A DNA stretch of 64,000 nucleotides from Spirillospora albida (GTDB taxonomy: Bacteria; Actinomycetota; Actinomycetes; Streptosporangiales; Streptosporangiaceae), in contig NZ_JOFJ01000001.1 of the NCBI RefSeq assembly GCF_000718255.1, positions 372,001-436,000 on the forward strand, read 5' to 3'. Positions 17,620 to 25,335 of this stretch are shown here, in pieces. The notes under the pieces are model-generated. The model saw nothing but the letters and a program-made list of their open reading frames with translations, did not search any database and was not told where the DNA came from. A program made the position numbers and the translations under genes. The first letter of the stretch is position 1; each line of letters starts with the position of its first letter.

Positions 17620-18468
17620 ATGACTTCATCAGCCGCGTCCGCACAGCCGACCGCACTCTACGGCGGTACGGGAGGACGGCGCGTCACCGTGCGCGACATC
17701 GCCGCCGCCAAGGAGCGGCGCGAGAAGTGGCCCATGCTCACCGCGTACGACGCCACCACCGCGCGCGTCCTCGACCAGGCCGGGATCCCGGTCCTGCTCG
17801 TCGGCGACTCCGCCGCGATGGTCGTCTACGGCTACGACTCCACGATCCCCGTGACGGTCGACGACCTCATCCCGCTCACCGCCGCCGTCGTCCGCGGCTC
17901 CAAGCGCGCCATGGTCGTCGCCGACCTCCCGTTCGGCTCCTACCAGGCGAGCGTGGAGGAGGGCCTGCGCACCGCGACCCGCTTCCTCAAGGAGACCGGC
18001 GCCCACGCCGTCAAGCTCGAGGGCGGGCGCCGCGTCCTGCCGCAGGCCGAGGCGATGGTCGCGGCCGGCATCCCGGTGATGGGCCACCTCGGCCTCACCC
18101 CGCAGTCGGTGAACGTCTTCGGCGGCTACCGCGTGCAGGGCCGCGGCCAGGCCGGCGACGAGCTGATGGCGGACGCCAAGGCCCTCGAGGCCGCCGGCGC
18201 CTTCGCCGTCGTCCTCGAATGCGTCCCGGAGGACCTCGCCGCCCGCGTCACCGCGTCACTGTCGATCCCCACGATCGGCATCGGCGCCGGCAGCGGGACG
18301 GACGCGCAGGTCCTCGTCTGGCAGGACATGGCGGGCCTCACCCCGCACGTCGCCAAGTTCGTCAAGAAGTACGCCGACCTCGACACCCAGCTCGGCGACG
18401 CGGCCCGCCGGTTCGCCGAAGAGGTCGCCGGCGGCGTCTACCCCGCGCCGGAGCACTCCTACCGCTGA
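17620..18468 (+). CDS. panB: 3-methyl-2-oxobutanoate hydroxymethyltransferase
   Basis: PanB transfers a hydroxymethyl group from 5,10-methylene-tetrahydrofolate to 2-oxoisovalerate, giving ketopantoate for coenzyme A synthesis. The 282-residue TIM-barrel protein shows LLVGDSAAMVVYGYDSTIPV with the metal-binding Asp, VVADLPFGSYQ, HAVKLEGG, and VMGHLGLTPQSVNVFGGYRV with the GHLGLTPQ signature. The C-terminal part has IGIGAGSGTDAQVLVWQDM. GGAGG stands just before the ATG. It is slightly longer than E. coli PanB because of an N-terminal tail of about 20 residues, common in actinomycetes. Its position near glnA2-glnE and a TAP hydrolase resembles M. tuberculosis (Rv2225). Confidence 0.96.
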   Translation: MTSSAASAQPTALYGGTGGRRVTVRDIAAAKERREKWPMLTAYDATTARVLDQAGIPVLLVGDSAAMVVYGYDSTIPVTVDDLIPLTAAVVRGSKRAMVVADLPFGSYQASVEEGLRTATRFLKETGAHAVKLEGGRRVLPQAEAMVAAGIPVMGHLGLTPQSVNVFGGYRVQGRGQAGDELMADAKALEAAGAFAVVLECVPEDLAARVTASLSIPTIGIGAGSGTDAQVLVWQDMAGLTPHVAKFVKKYADLDTQLGDAARRFAEEVAGGVYPAPEHSYR

Positions 18469-19194
18469 TCACCTGTCCGGGTCGGCGCGGGCGAGCTCGG
18501 GAGCGGGCTCGCCCGTCCGGCCGTTGCGGGGCGCGGGGACGCCGCGCGGGCGGCCGTCGGCGGTGATCTCGTCGCGGAGGGTGTCGACGGCCGAGCGCAG
18601 GACGTCCGGTCCCGCCACGTTCATCAGGAGCAGGCCGAGGTTCAGCGCCATCTGGCCGTCGGTCATCTCGCTGCCCGCCAGGGCGTCGACGGCCGTGCGG
18701 AGGTCGGCCTGGTCCTCGGCGGAGACGTTCTGGAGCAGGCCGAGGCAGTAGGTCGGCAGGGCGAGGCGCGACTTCGCGAACGACACGCCCCGCATGATCT
18801 CGCCCGCCTCGTGGGCGCGGGTCTTGGCCTGCATCCGGTCGACGCCCCGGTCGGCGGCGGCCAGCAGCGACGTCAGCAGCGTGCTGGGGCCGACCGCGAC
18901 GTCCTCGTCGCCGACCCGGACGGTGAAGATCGCGCTGCGGAACACCATCATCGAGCCGAGGCTCGCGACGAGCACCTGCGTCGCTGCCACCACGTCCTTC
19001 GACTGGACGCCGAACCTCCAGTCGAACGTGTGCAGCATGAGCAGCGACCCGGCGCCCGCGCCACCGTTGATCAGCACGTACGCCCAGGTGCTCGGCACCC
19101 GCACCAGCGTGGTCGGACGGTCGCGGTAGCGGCTGACCAGCTCGGCGATGCCGACGAGGCAGCTCAGCGAGACCGTGACCAGGTACCCGATCAT
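18469..19194 (-). CDS. conserved membrane protein of unknown function
   Basis: I do not recognise this 241-residue protein. It has hydrophobic segments near residues 1-20 (MIGYLVTVSLSCLVGIAEL), 35-55 (WAYVLINGGAGAGSLLMLH) and 70-95 (VVAATQVLVASLGSMMVFRSA). A mainly helical cytoplasmic part of about 145 residues follows, rich in Ala and Leu, with a proline/arginine tail. The ATG at 19194 gives a clean N-terminal helix; the frame upstream overlaps the previous gene. It lies 13 bases after the wHTH-like gene on the same strand, so the two probably form an operon. Its stop abuts the convergent panB stop. Confidence 0.7.
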   Translation of the reverse strand: MIGYLVTVSLSCLVGIAELVSRYRDRPTTLVRVPSTWAYVLINGGAGAGSLLMLHTFDWRFGVQSKDVVAATQVLVASLGSMMVFRSAIFTVRVGDEDVAVGPSTLLTSLLAAADRGVDRMQAKTRAHEAGEIMRGVSFAKSRLALPTYCLGLLQNVSAEDQADLRTAVDALAGSEMTDGQMALNLGLLLMNVAGPDVLRSAVDTLRDEITADGRPRGVPAPRNGRTGEPAPELARADPDR

Positions 19195-19207
19195 CCGGTG
19201 CCGCTCG

Positions 19208-19522
19208 TCACGCCGGGCCGTCCGCCAGCCGGACGATCTCGTCGACCTCCCGCTCGACCCGGACCAGCCCGCGGTCGCGCAGGGTCTCGACGGCGTCGGC
19301 GACCTCGAGCAGGCCCAGCCGGGTGCCGCGCCTGAGCTGCTCCAGCGACAGCGGGGACCGCGCGTCGCGCAGCCGCCCGAGGACACGACGGCACGCGTCC
19401 TCGGCACCGGACGCGGCCTGGACGGAGATGTCCGGACGGGCCCGGTGCCCGTCCTCGGACCGGCCCGGGGGCCGCAGGAAACTGCTCCACGGATCGGCGG
19501 ATCGGATCTGTCTCATCTTCAC
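19208..19522 (-). CDS. small protein with winged-helix-like C-terminal half
   Basis: The 104-residue frame has strong GC3 bias and reads as genuine coding sequence. After a polar N-terminus of about 40 residues, the stretch EDACRRVLGRLRDARSPLSL, EQLRRGTRLGLLEVADAVET and LRDRGLVRVEREVDEIVRLA has the helix-helix-wing rhythm of a small winged-helix domain. It ends 13 bases before the membrane gene, so the pair is likely one unit. The start may be GTG at 19522 or ATG at 19516; the latter follows AGGTGA closely. Function is unknown; a DNA-binding or membrane-complex partner role is possible. Confidence 0.6.
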   Translation of the reverse strand: MKMRQIRSADPWSSFLRPPGRSEDGHRARPDISVQAASGAEDACRRVLGRLRDARSPLSLEQLRRGTRLGLLEVADAVETLRDRGLVRVEREVDEIVRLADGPA

Positions 19523-19615
19523 CTGCCCTGTCGGCTTCCGATCCTAATCGGACGCGCCGGAGGCGGCCACCGCTCCGCGCGCGGCGGAGAAATCCCTCAC
19601 CCGTCCGTGAGGCTC

Positions 19616-20308
19616 CTAGACATCCGTGATCCGAATACCGGCGTGCGCCTTGTAGCGGCGGTTCATCGAGATGAGGTTCGCGGTGAAAGCCTCGACCTGG
19701 TGGGCGTTGTGCAGGCGGCCGCCGTAGACGCCGCGCATGCCGGGGATGCGGCCGGCGAGCGCCTGGACGAGGTCGGTCGCCTCGCGGTCGTCGCCGAGGA
19801 CGAGGACGTCCAGCTCCATCGCGTCGACCTCGGGGTCGAGCAGCAGCTTCGCGGACACGTGGTGGAACGCGGCGACGACCCGGCTGTCCGGCAGGACGGC
19901 GGCGGCCTGCTGGGCGGCGCTGCCCTCCTCGACCGTCAGCGCGAAGGCGCCCTTGCCCTTCTCGAAGCCGAGCGGGTTGACGCAGTCCACGACGATCTTC
20001 CCGGCGAGCTCGGCCCGCAGCGACTCCAGGGTGGCCTTGTGGCCGTCCCACGGCACGGCGACGACGACGACGTCGGCGCCGCTCGCGGCCACGGGGTTCT
20101 CCGCCCCGGACACCGGCAGGCCGGCGCCGAGGTCCGCGGCCGCCTCCTGCGCCCGGTCCGCCTTCCGCGACCCGATGACGACGCGGTGGCCGGCCAGCGC
20201 GAACCGGCGGGCGAGGCCCTTGCCCTGGTCACCGGTGCCGCCGAGGATGCCGATGGTGAGGCCGCTCACGTCCGGCAGGTCGTAGGGGGTCTTCTGCTGT
20301 TCGGTCAT
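19616..20308 (-). CDS. npdG: F420-dependent NADP reductase (NADPH-dependent F420 reductase)
   Basis: This 230-residue cytoplasmic enzyme moves hydride between NADPH and coenzyme F420. The N-terminal Rossmann motif IGILGGTGDQGKGLARRFAL binds NADP, and VVIGSRKADRAQEAA is the region that contacts its phosphate. VVVVAVPWDGHKATL and VVDCVNPLGFEKGKG fit the F420-binding side. C-terminal VAAFHHVSAKLLLDPEVD and IPGMRGVYGGRLHNAHQVEA match NpdG/Fno proteins. It points to an F420-using actinomycete. No F420 biosynthesis gene is beside it. The ATG at 20308 gives the usual length; 22 further upstream codons lack a good ribosome site. Confidence 0.92.
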   Translation of the reverse strand: MTEQQKTPYDLPDVSGLTIGILGGTGDQGKGLARRFALAGHRVVIGSRKADRAQEAAADLGAGLPVSGAENPVAASGADVVVVAVPWDGHKATLESLRAELAGKIVVDCVNPLGFEKGKGAFALTVEEGSAAQQAAAVLPDSRVVAAFHHVSAKLLLDPEVDAMELDVLVLGDDREATDLVQALAGRIPGMRGVYGGRLHNAHQVEAFTANLISMNRRYKAHAGIRITDV

Positions 20309-20406
20309 GCCGCCGAGTCTGCCAGGCCGGTGTCGGCGCCCTGCCGACCGGCCCCGTCCCGCCGGAACGCGCATGCGCGGGGCCGGGCGTGCGGCACCAT
20401 GGGGGC

Positions 20407-20997
20407 GTGCAGGCCGAGCAGATCACGATGTTGCGCGAGGTGCTCGCGGCCACCGGCTGGCTGGAGCGGACCGACGCGTTCGGCCGGGCGCTGCGCGCGA
20501 CGTCCCGCACCCCCGGCGGGCTGCTGCTGGTCGGGACGCCCGCGGGCGACCCCTGGCATCTGGCCGCCCATCTGGACGACGAGAGCCGGCTCGGCGGCGC
20601 GCCGGGCCTCGCGCCGACGCTGGTGCGCTGGTCGCCGCCGCCGGGCGGGCCGCCGCACCTGCGGGTCGGGCTGGAGCGGCTGGAGGCGGCGGCGCGCGGC
20701 GAGACGCTGTTCGTGGTCGCCGAGGAGGGGGCGCCCGCCCCGCTGCTGGAGCGGGTGGACGACGCGCGCCGGGTCGGCGCGACCGTCCTGGCGCTGGAGT
20801 CCGGCGACCGGGAGCTGCGGGGGCTGGCGCACGAGGCGCTGAGCGTCCCGCCGGACGAGCCGCTGGTGTCGTTCGACGGCGCGCAGCACCTGGTGAGCGC
20901 CGCCGCGGGGGCGGAGCCGGGCTCGTCCCGGCGCGGCCTGCGGGCCCGCCTCGCGCGCTTCCTGGACGCGGTCAGCGGCCCCGCCGTGACCGACTGA
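20407..20997 (+). CDS. conserved hypothetical protein
   Basis: This 196-residue protein is not recognised beyond a general resemblance to conserved actinobacterial hypotheticals. It has mixed alpha/beta character. One block (RTPGGLLLVGTPAGDPWHLA) is followed by a segment on cumulative values (RGETLFVVAEEGAPAPLLER, RRVGATVLALESGDRELRGL). The tail is basic and helical (RRGLRARLARFLDAV). No membrane segment or metal motif is visible. GTG at 20407 follows a GGGGG stretch. It is divergent from npdG by about 98 bases and converges on the small Cys/His protein. Confidence 0.6.
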   Translation: MQAEQITMLREVLAATGWLERTDAFGRALRATSRTPGGLLLVGTPAGDPWHLAAHLDDESRLGGAPGLAPTLVRWSPPPGGPPHLRVGLERLEAAARGETLFVVAEEGAPAPLLERVDDARRVGATVLALESGDRELRGLAHEALSVPPDEPLVSFDGAQHLVSAAAGAEPGSSRRGLRARLARFLDAVSGPAVTD

Positions 20998-21006
20998 GCG
21001 GGGGCC

Positions 21007-21195
21007 TCAGTCCGCGTCCTGCGCCCGCCACGCCTCGTTGCGCTCGCGCGCCAGGGCCAGCGCGTCCGACGCGTCGGCCTGCGAGCCGTAGGGGCCCATC
21101 CGGTCCTTGTTCGGGCAGCCCGCGCCGTGCTCGGCCTTCATGTGCTTGAGGCAGAACCACCAGTCGCCGCCGCCCTGTGAGCCGCTGTCCACCAC
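21007..21195 (-). CDS. small Cys/His-rich conserved protein
   Basis: This 62-residue protein starts at GTG 21195, five bases after AAAGGAG; a second GTG one codon later is equally possible. Its core WWFCLKHMKAEHGAGCPNKD places two Cys and two His in a C-x2-H...H-x3-C arrangement that could hold one zinc ion. MGPYGSQADASDALALARER follows as a helix. I recall similar proteins beside map in other actinomycetes but cannot assign a role. It is divergent from map, with 69 bases between the two starts. Confidence 0.65.
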   Translation of the reverse strand: MVDSGSQGGGDWWFCLKHMKAEHGAGCPNKDRMGPYGSQADASDALALARERNEAWRAQDAD

Positions 21196-21264
21196 CGGCA
21201 CTCCTTTCGATCGCCGGGTCACGAGGGGGTCGTGCCCCGATCCCGCTGACTACACTCTTCCACC

Positions 21265-22116
21265 ATGACGACCCAGCTCCTCCGGCCCGGCAACATCTCC
21301 CCCACGCGGAAGGTTCCCGCCCACATCCCGCGCCCGGAGTACGTCGGGAAGAAGCGTCCGAAGACGGGCGAACCCGACGTGAAGTCCCCGGAGACCATCG
21401 AGCTGATGCGGGTGGCGGGACGGATCGCCGGACAGGCGCTCCGGGAGGTGGGGTCGCACGTCCGTCCCGGGATCACGACGGACGAGCTCGACCGGATCGG
21501 GCACGAGTTCCTCCTCGACCACGACGCCTACCCGTCCACGCTGGGGTACCGGGGCTATCCGAAGTCGCTGTGCACCTCGATCAACGAGGTGATCTGCCAC
21601 GGCATCCCGGACGACACGGTGCTGCGGGACGGCGACATCGTCAACGTCGACATCACCGCGTTCATCGGCGGTGTGCACGGCGACACCGACGCGACGTTCC
21701 TGTGCGGGGACGTCGACGAGGAGTCGCGGCTGCTGGTGGAGCGCACCCGCGAGGCGATGGATCGGGGCATCCGCGCGGTGAAGCCAGGCCGGGCGCTGAA
21801 CGTGGTGGGCCGCGTCATCGAGTCGTACGCGAAGCGGTTCGGGTACGGGGTGGTGCGCGACTTCACCGGCCACGGGATCGGGACGACGTTCCACTCGGGC
21901 CTGGTCGTGCCGCACTACGACGACCCGAACGCGACCACGGTCATCGAGCCGGGGATGACGTTCACGATCGAGCCGATGCTGACGCTCGGCACGCACGAGT
22001 ACGACATGTGGGACGACGGCTGGACGGTCGTCACCAAGGACCGCAGGCGGACGGCCCAGTTCGAGCACACGATCCTGGTGACGGACGACGGCCATGAGAT
22101 CCTCACCCTGCCGTGA
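21265..22116 (+). CDS. map: methionine aminopeptidase, type Ib
   Basis: Map removes the initiator methionine from new proteins. The 283-residue enzyme has the full type I metal site: Asp129 in NVDIT, Asp140 in HGDTD, His203 in TGHGIGTTFH, Glu236 in TIEPM and Glu267 in FEHT. A basic N-terminal extension of about 40 residues with proline motifs (PAHIPRPEYVGKKRPKTGEP) is typical of the actinobacterial Ib form, which may contact the ribosome. TACACT at 21251-21256 is a plausible -10 element nine bases before the ATG, so the message may be nearly leaderless. Confidence 0.95.
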   Translation: MTTQLLRPGNISPTRKVPAHIPRPEYVGKKRPKTGEPDVKSPETIELMRVAGRIAGQALREVGSHVRPGITTDELDRIGHEFLLDHDAYPSTLGYRGYPKSLCTSINEVICHGIPDDTVLRDGDIVNVDITAFIGGVHGDTDATFLCGDVDEESRLLVERTREAMDRGIRAVKPGRALNVVGRVIESYAKRFGYGVVRDFTGHGIGTTFHSGLVVPHYDDPNATTVIEPGMTFTIEPMLTLGTHEYDMWDDGWTVVTKDRRRTAQFEHTILVTDDGHEILTLP

Positions 22117-22173
22117 GCACGATGCCGATCTAGAGCCCGATTCGCCCTACACCTGCCGGGAGAGTCGCTGGAT

Positions 22174-22863
22174 ATGAACGCGCCGGCGCCGTACGAGCCG
22201 AGGGTCCCCTCCGACAGCATGCCGCCCGGCCGGGCGGCGCTGAGCGTGACCTGGGCGGCGCTGCCGTTCCTCACGCTCGGCTACGCCACCCCCTTCACGT
22301 TCGCGGCGGCCGCGTTGTGGCGGCGCAGCGCGCACCTGCTGGTGTCGGCCGCCGCCTACATCGGGGTCTTCGCGGGGGTGCTGTACCTGCTGCCCGGCAT
22401 CGGGGAGCGGGACGGCACCGAGGGCACGGTCGGGATCCTGCTGTTCATCCTCGCGGTCATCGGGTGCGGCCACGCGTTCCTCATCCGCCGCCGCGTCTTC
22501 GACCCGCACGGCCTGTCGGGCGTCGACAACGACGCCGTGGTGGAGCGGGTGCGGCGGCAGCGGCTGCTGCGCGACAAGGCCCGCGAGCTCGCCGCGTCCG
22601 ATCCGAGGCTCGCCAGGGAGCTCCGGATCGGACGGCCCGACCTGCCGCGCGAGTACAACGACGGCGGCCTCGTCGACGTGAACCACGCGCCGGCGGAGGC
22701 GCTCACGCTGCTGCCCGGCATCACGCCCGAGCTGGCGCTGCGGATCGAGCGGGTGCGCGCGGAGACGGGCGGTTTCGTGTCGCCCGAGGAGCTGTCCGCG
22801 CTGGCCGGGCTGCCGCCCGCGCTGACCTCCGACATCGCCGACCACGCCGTGTTCATCCGCTGA
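22174..22863 (+). CDS. membrane protein with ComEA-type helix-hairpin-helix domain
   Basis: The 229-residue protein has two or three hydrophobic segments in its first 100 residues (WAALPFLTLGYATPFTFAAA, LVSAAAYIGVFAGVLYLLPG, VGILLFILAVIGCGHAFLI). A charged helical stretch follows. The C-terminus is a helix-hairpin-helix motif: DVNHAPAEALTLLPGITPEL, ALRIERVRAETGGFVSPEEL. This motif binds DNA or peptide partners non-specifically in ComEA-like proteins, but here it lies behind N-terminal helices and may be cytoplasmic. GGGAGAG is upstream of the ATG. The role is unknown. It lies just before the tnpB element. Confidence 0.75.
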   Translation: MNAPAPYEPRVPSDSMPPGRAALSVTWAALPFLTLGYATPFTFAAAALWRRSAHLLVSAAAYIGVFAGVLYLLPGIGERDGTEGTVGILLFILAVIGCGHAFLIRRRVFDPHGLSGVDNDAVVERVRRQRLLRDKARELAASDPRLARELRIGRPDLPREYNDGGLVDVNHAPAEALTLLPGITPELALRIERVRAETGGFVSPEELSALAGLPPALTSDIADHAVFIR

Positions 22864-22928
22864 ACCGAACACCACCTCTTCCCCGTCAAAAGGACACAAC
22901 ACCCGCATCGGCGCGTCTTCTCTGAAAA

Positions 22929-22968
22929 CGATCATTTGCGGGCTAGAGTCCCGGCGATGCGATCATTT
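22929..22968 (+). promoter_or_regulatory. possible promoter or operator left of the IS element
   Basis: Two CGATCATTT copies (22929-22937 and 22960-22968) are 31 bases apart, three helical turns. TAGAGT at 22944-22949 resembles an actinomycete -10 element. A short frame starts at ATG 22958 and ends where the IS begins. This may be the original upstream region of the YdjM-like gene, now separated from it by the insertion. It is weak, inferred evidence. Confidence 0.35.
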
Positions 22969-24226
22969 CGGCCGATCGCTCCGGAAGGGCGGAACCGCGC
23001 TTGACATCCTCCCTGCCCTCAAGGGCGGGGATTCCCTTGGTCGCCCTCGGGTGTTCCTGTTTCACCGCCGACCGCCCCGTCCGGGAGGAGTCCCGTTGAG
23101 GTCTTACACCGGCTCCGCAGGCGGACACCGCCAGCCCGGCGGCCAGAATGTTGCGCGCCGCGTTCACGTCACGGTCGTGGACGGCGCCGCACCGGCACGT
23201 CCACGCGCGTACGTTCAGCGGCATCTCCTCAGCGAGCGCGCCGCACGCCGAGCAGGTCTTGGACGAGGGGAACCAGCGGTCGATCACCACCAGGTCCCGG
23301 CCGTACCAGCCGGCCTTGTACTCCAGCATCCTCCGCAGCTCCCGCCAGGCCGCGTCACTGATCGAGCGGGCCAGCGAGTGGTTCTTGACCATGTTGCCGA
23401 CGGGCAGGTCCTCGATCACGAGCGTTTGGTTCTCACGCACGAGCCGAGTCGACAGTTTATGCAGGTGATCCCGGCGCCGGTCGGCGATCCGGGCATGGAT
23501 GCGAGCCACCTTGAGGCGGGCCTTGGCCCGGTTCGCCGACCCCTTCTCCTTACGCGCCAGATTCCGCTGCGCGCGGGCGAGCCGTTCCCGGTCGGCGCGT
23601 TCGTGCCGGGGGTTGGTCACCTTCTCCCCGGTCGGCAGCGTCACCAGGTGGTTCAGGCCGGCGTCGATACCGACCGCGTTCCCGGTCGCGGGGAAGGGTT
23701 CGATGGTGTCCTGGCAGAGCAGGGACACCCACCAGCGGCCCGCGCTGTCGCGCGACACCGTCACCGTGGACGGGGCCTGCCCGCCGGGCAGCGGCCGCGA
23801 CCACACGATGTCCAGCGGCTCGGCCATCTTCGCCAGCGTGAGCCGCCCCTCCCTCCACCGGAACGCCGAGGGGGTGAACTCCGCCGACGCCCGCGACTTG
23901 CGCTTGGACTTGAACCGCGGGTAGCGGGCGCGCTTGTCGAAGAACGCGGTGAACGCGGCCTGCAAGTGCCGCAGCGTCTGCTGCAGCGGCACGCAGGAGA
24001 CCTCGTTGAGGAAGGCCAGGTCCTCGGTCTTCTTCCACGCGGTCAGCATCGCGCTGGTGGCGTTGTAACCCACCCGCTCTTGGTGCTGAGACCACGCCAT
24101 GCTGCGGGCTTCCAGGGCCAGGTTGTAGACCTTGCGCACACACCCGAACGTCCGGTTCAGCAGATCCGCCTGCTCCCGGGTCGGGTAGAAGCGGCACTTG
24201 AACGCCCGCTGCACACGCCTGGTCAC
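22943..24226 (-). CDS. tnpB: TnpB, RNA-guided nuclease of an IS200/IS605-type element
   Basis: This 427-residue protein starts at GTG 24226 with the classical TnpB opening RAFKCRFYPTREQADLLNRT. RuvC-like residues are Asp188 (GIDAGLN), Glu272 (IEDLPV) and Asp351/Asp353 (DRDVNAARN). The zinc ribbon uses Cys325, Cys328, Cys344 and Cys346 (CSACG...CRCG). All catalytic residues are intact, so it may be active. TnpB proteins cut DNA using an RNA (omega/reRNA) read from the right end of their own element, with a guide from flanking DNA. The frame runs through the right-end hairpin and stops in host sequence at 22943, so about the last 17 residues are probably host-derived. Confidence 0.93.
   Translation of the reverse strand: MTRRVQRAFKCRFYPTREQADLLNRTFGCVRKVYNLALEARSMAWSQHQERVGYNATSAMLTAWKKTEDLAFLNEVSCVPLQQTLRHLQAAFTAFFDKRARYPRFKSKRKSRASAEFTPSAFRWREGRLTLAKMAEPLDIVWSRPLPGGQAPSTVTVSRDSAGRWWVSLLCQDTIEPFPATGNAVGIDAGLNHLVTLPTGEKVTNPRHERADRERLARAQRNLARKEKGSANRAKARLKVARIHARIADRRRDHLHKLSTRLVRENQTLVIEDLPVGNMVKNHSLARSISDAAWRELRRMLEYKAGWYGRDLVVIDRWFPSSKTCSACGALAEEMPLNVRAWTCRCGAVHDRDVNAARNILAAGLAVSACGAGVRPQRDSSRTGRSAVKQEHPRATKGIPALEGREDVKRGSALPERSAEMIASPGL
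23001..23030 (-). ncRNA. right end of the IS, likely 3' part of the TnpB guide RNA scaffold
   Basis: The minus-strand hairpin CCCCGCCCT-TG-AGGGCAGGG (with one G.T pair) covers 23011-23030, followed by GGATGTCAAG-type sequence at the border. In this family the guide RNA scaffold ends here and continues into about 16-20 bases of flanking DNA. The guide would be read from about 23000 down to 22981. The RNA's 5' end inside tnpB cannot be fixed by eye. Confidence 0.5.
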
Positions 24227-24343
24227 ACCCGGCAAGATAGCACACCTGTTCGACCCGGGACCTGGTTTCCCAAGATACACCGCCGGTCCGCCCCGGCCGG
24301 CGAACCGGCCACCCTGACCTGCTCCGCAGGAGTTCCGTTTCCT

Positions 24344-24363
24344 CCCCTGCCTGCAGGCAGGGG
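24344..24363. repeat. left-end palindrome of the IS element
   Basis: CCCCTGCCTGCAGGCAGGGG is a perfect 20-base palindrome, 118 bases upstream of the tnpB start. Subterminal hairpins like this are recognised by TnpA transposases of the IS200/IS605 family. It lies only 24 bases before the start of the YdjM-like gene. Confidence 0.75.
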
Positions 24364-24386
24364 TATCCACGGAAGGAAATAGTCTG

Positions 24387-25103
24387 ATGATGGGACGGAC
24401 GCACGCGCTCAGCGGCGCGCTCGCGTGGCTGGCCGCGGTACCGGTGATCGCGCAGGAGCGGCTGATCGGCGAGTTCGCGGTGGACCTGTCCGTGGAGCAG
24501 ATCGCGGCGGGCGCGGTCGTCACCGCGGGCGCGGCGATCCTGCCGGACATCGACCACCACAACGGCCGCATCGCGAACACCTTCGGCCCGATCACCAAGC
24601 ACATGTGCAAGTGGGTCTGCAAGCTGTCGGGCGGGCATCGGCAGGCGACCCACTCGATCCTGTTCGCCATCGGCATCGCCCTGGCCATGGACCTGCTCGC
24701 GACCCATGTCGTGTACGCCTGGTGGGCCTGCCTCTTCATGATCGTCGGCTTGGGGCTGCGGGGCGTCGGCCTCGACTTCGAGGGCAAGGAGCCCCAGTCG
24801 GCCCTCGCCGACTGCGCGCTCGCGCTCATCGCCGTCTGGCTGATGCACGACCTCGACATGAGCTTCGTGGGGTTCGCGATCGGGCTCGGCTGCCTCGCCC
24901 ACGTCGCCGGCGACTGCCTCACGCCCCGGGGGTGCCCCGTGTTCTGGCCGATGAAATGGCGGACCAGCGTCCCGGTCATCCCGCGGACCGACGGGAAGGT
25001 CGAGCGCTGGATCGTCATGCCGGTGCTCAGCCTCGGGATCGCCATCCTCGCCGTCCGGTCCGTGCTCGGCGACGTCACCACGACCTGGCTCACCAAAGGC
25101 TGA
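24387..25103 (+). CDS. YdjM-like membrane-bound metal-dependent hydrolase
   Basis: The 238-residue protein belongs to the LexA-regulated YdjM/DUF457 group. It has several transmembrane segments and conserved His/Asp motifs: MGRTHALSGA at the start, AAILPDIDHHNGRI, GHRQATHSILF and HVAGDCLTPRGCPVFWP. These histidines and aspartates resemble metal-dependent phospholipase-type sites, but the activity is unproven. The N-terminus appears intact. Its apparent ribosome site (AAGGA, 24373-24377) lies at the edge of the IS left end. So the insertion may have replaced the native upstream region. An ATG one codon later is an alternative start. Confidence 0.82.
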   Translation: MMGRTHALSGALAWLAAVPVIAQERLIGEFAVDLSVEQIAAGAVVTAGAAILPDIDHHNGRIANTFGPITKHMCKWVCKLSGGHRQATHSILFAIGIALAMDLLATHVVYAWWACLFMIVGLGLRGVGLDFEGKEPQSALADCALALIAVWLMHDLDMSFVGFAIGLGCLAHVAGDCLTPRGCPVFWPMKWRTSVPVIPRTDGKVERWIVMPVLSLGIAILAVRSVLGDVTTTWLTKG

Positions 25104-25135
25104 TCACGGCCGCAGATCGTCGAATTCCGCACAGC

Positions 25136-25335
25136 TCAGCGGCCGGGGACGCGGTTCCCGCGCACCACGACCCGCCGGACGCCGGGCAGCGCCTCCGCCG
25201 TGCAGGCGACCTGGGCCAGGGCCGTCCGCGTCCAGTCCTTCCGCTCGCCGGTCACGTCGACGACCAGCGTCGAGCCGCCGGTCGGCCGCACCACGCAGCC
25301 CGCGACGGTGAGCACGGCGGCGCGCGGCGCGATGC
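25136..25335 (-). pseudogene. C-terminal coding remnant on the minus strand
   Basis: A minus-strand frame ending at the TGA 25136-25138 reads RPRAAVLTVAGCVVRP, TGGSTLVVDVTGERKDWTRT, ALAQVACTAEALPGVRRVVV, RGNRVPGR with near-complete GC3 bias, so it is real coding sequence or a recent relic. Upstream of 25335 the same frame turns into arginine/proline-rich antisense text. No start with a ribosome site is present; GTG at 25315 would give 59 residues. It loosely resembles GerMN or DUF6286-type domain ends, but I do not assign it. A gene truncated by rearrangement is the simplest reading. Confidence 0.5.

Larger units (their letters stand above)
23001..24377 (-). mobile_element. IS200/IS605-type element carrying only tnpB
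   Basis: About 1.38 kb holds one tnpB gene and no tnpA, like the IS1341 group. On the minus strand the left end carries a perfect 20-base palindrome (24344-24363). The right end carries an imperfect hairpin (23011-23030) ending in GATGTCAAG-type sequence near 23001, as in actinomycete members. No terminal inverted repeats or target duplication are seen, as expected for this family. Exact borders are estimated from the hairpins. It sits between the HhH membrane gene and the YdjM-like gene. Movement would need a TnpA in trans. Confidence 0.8.
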
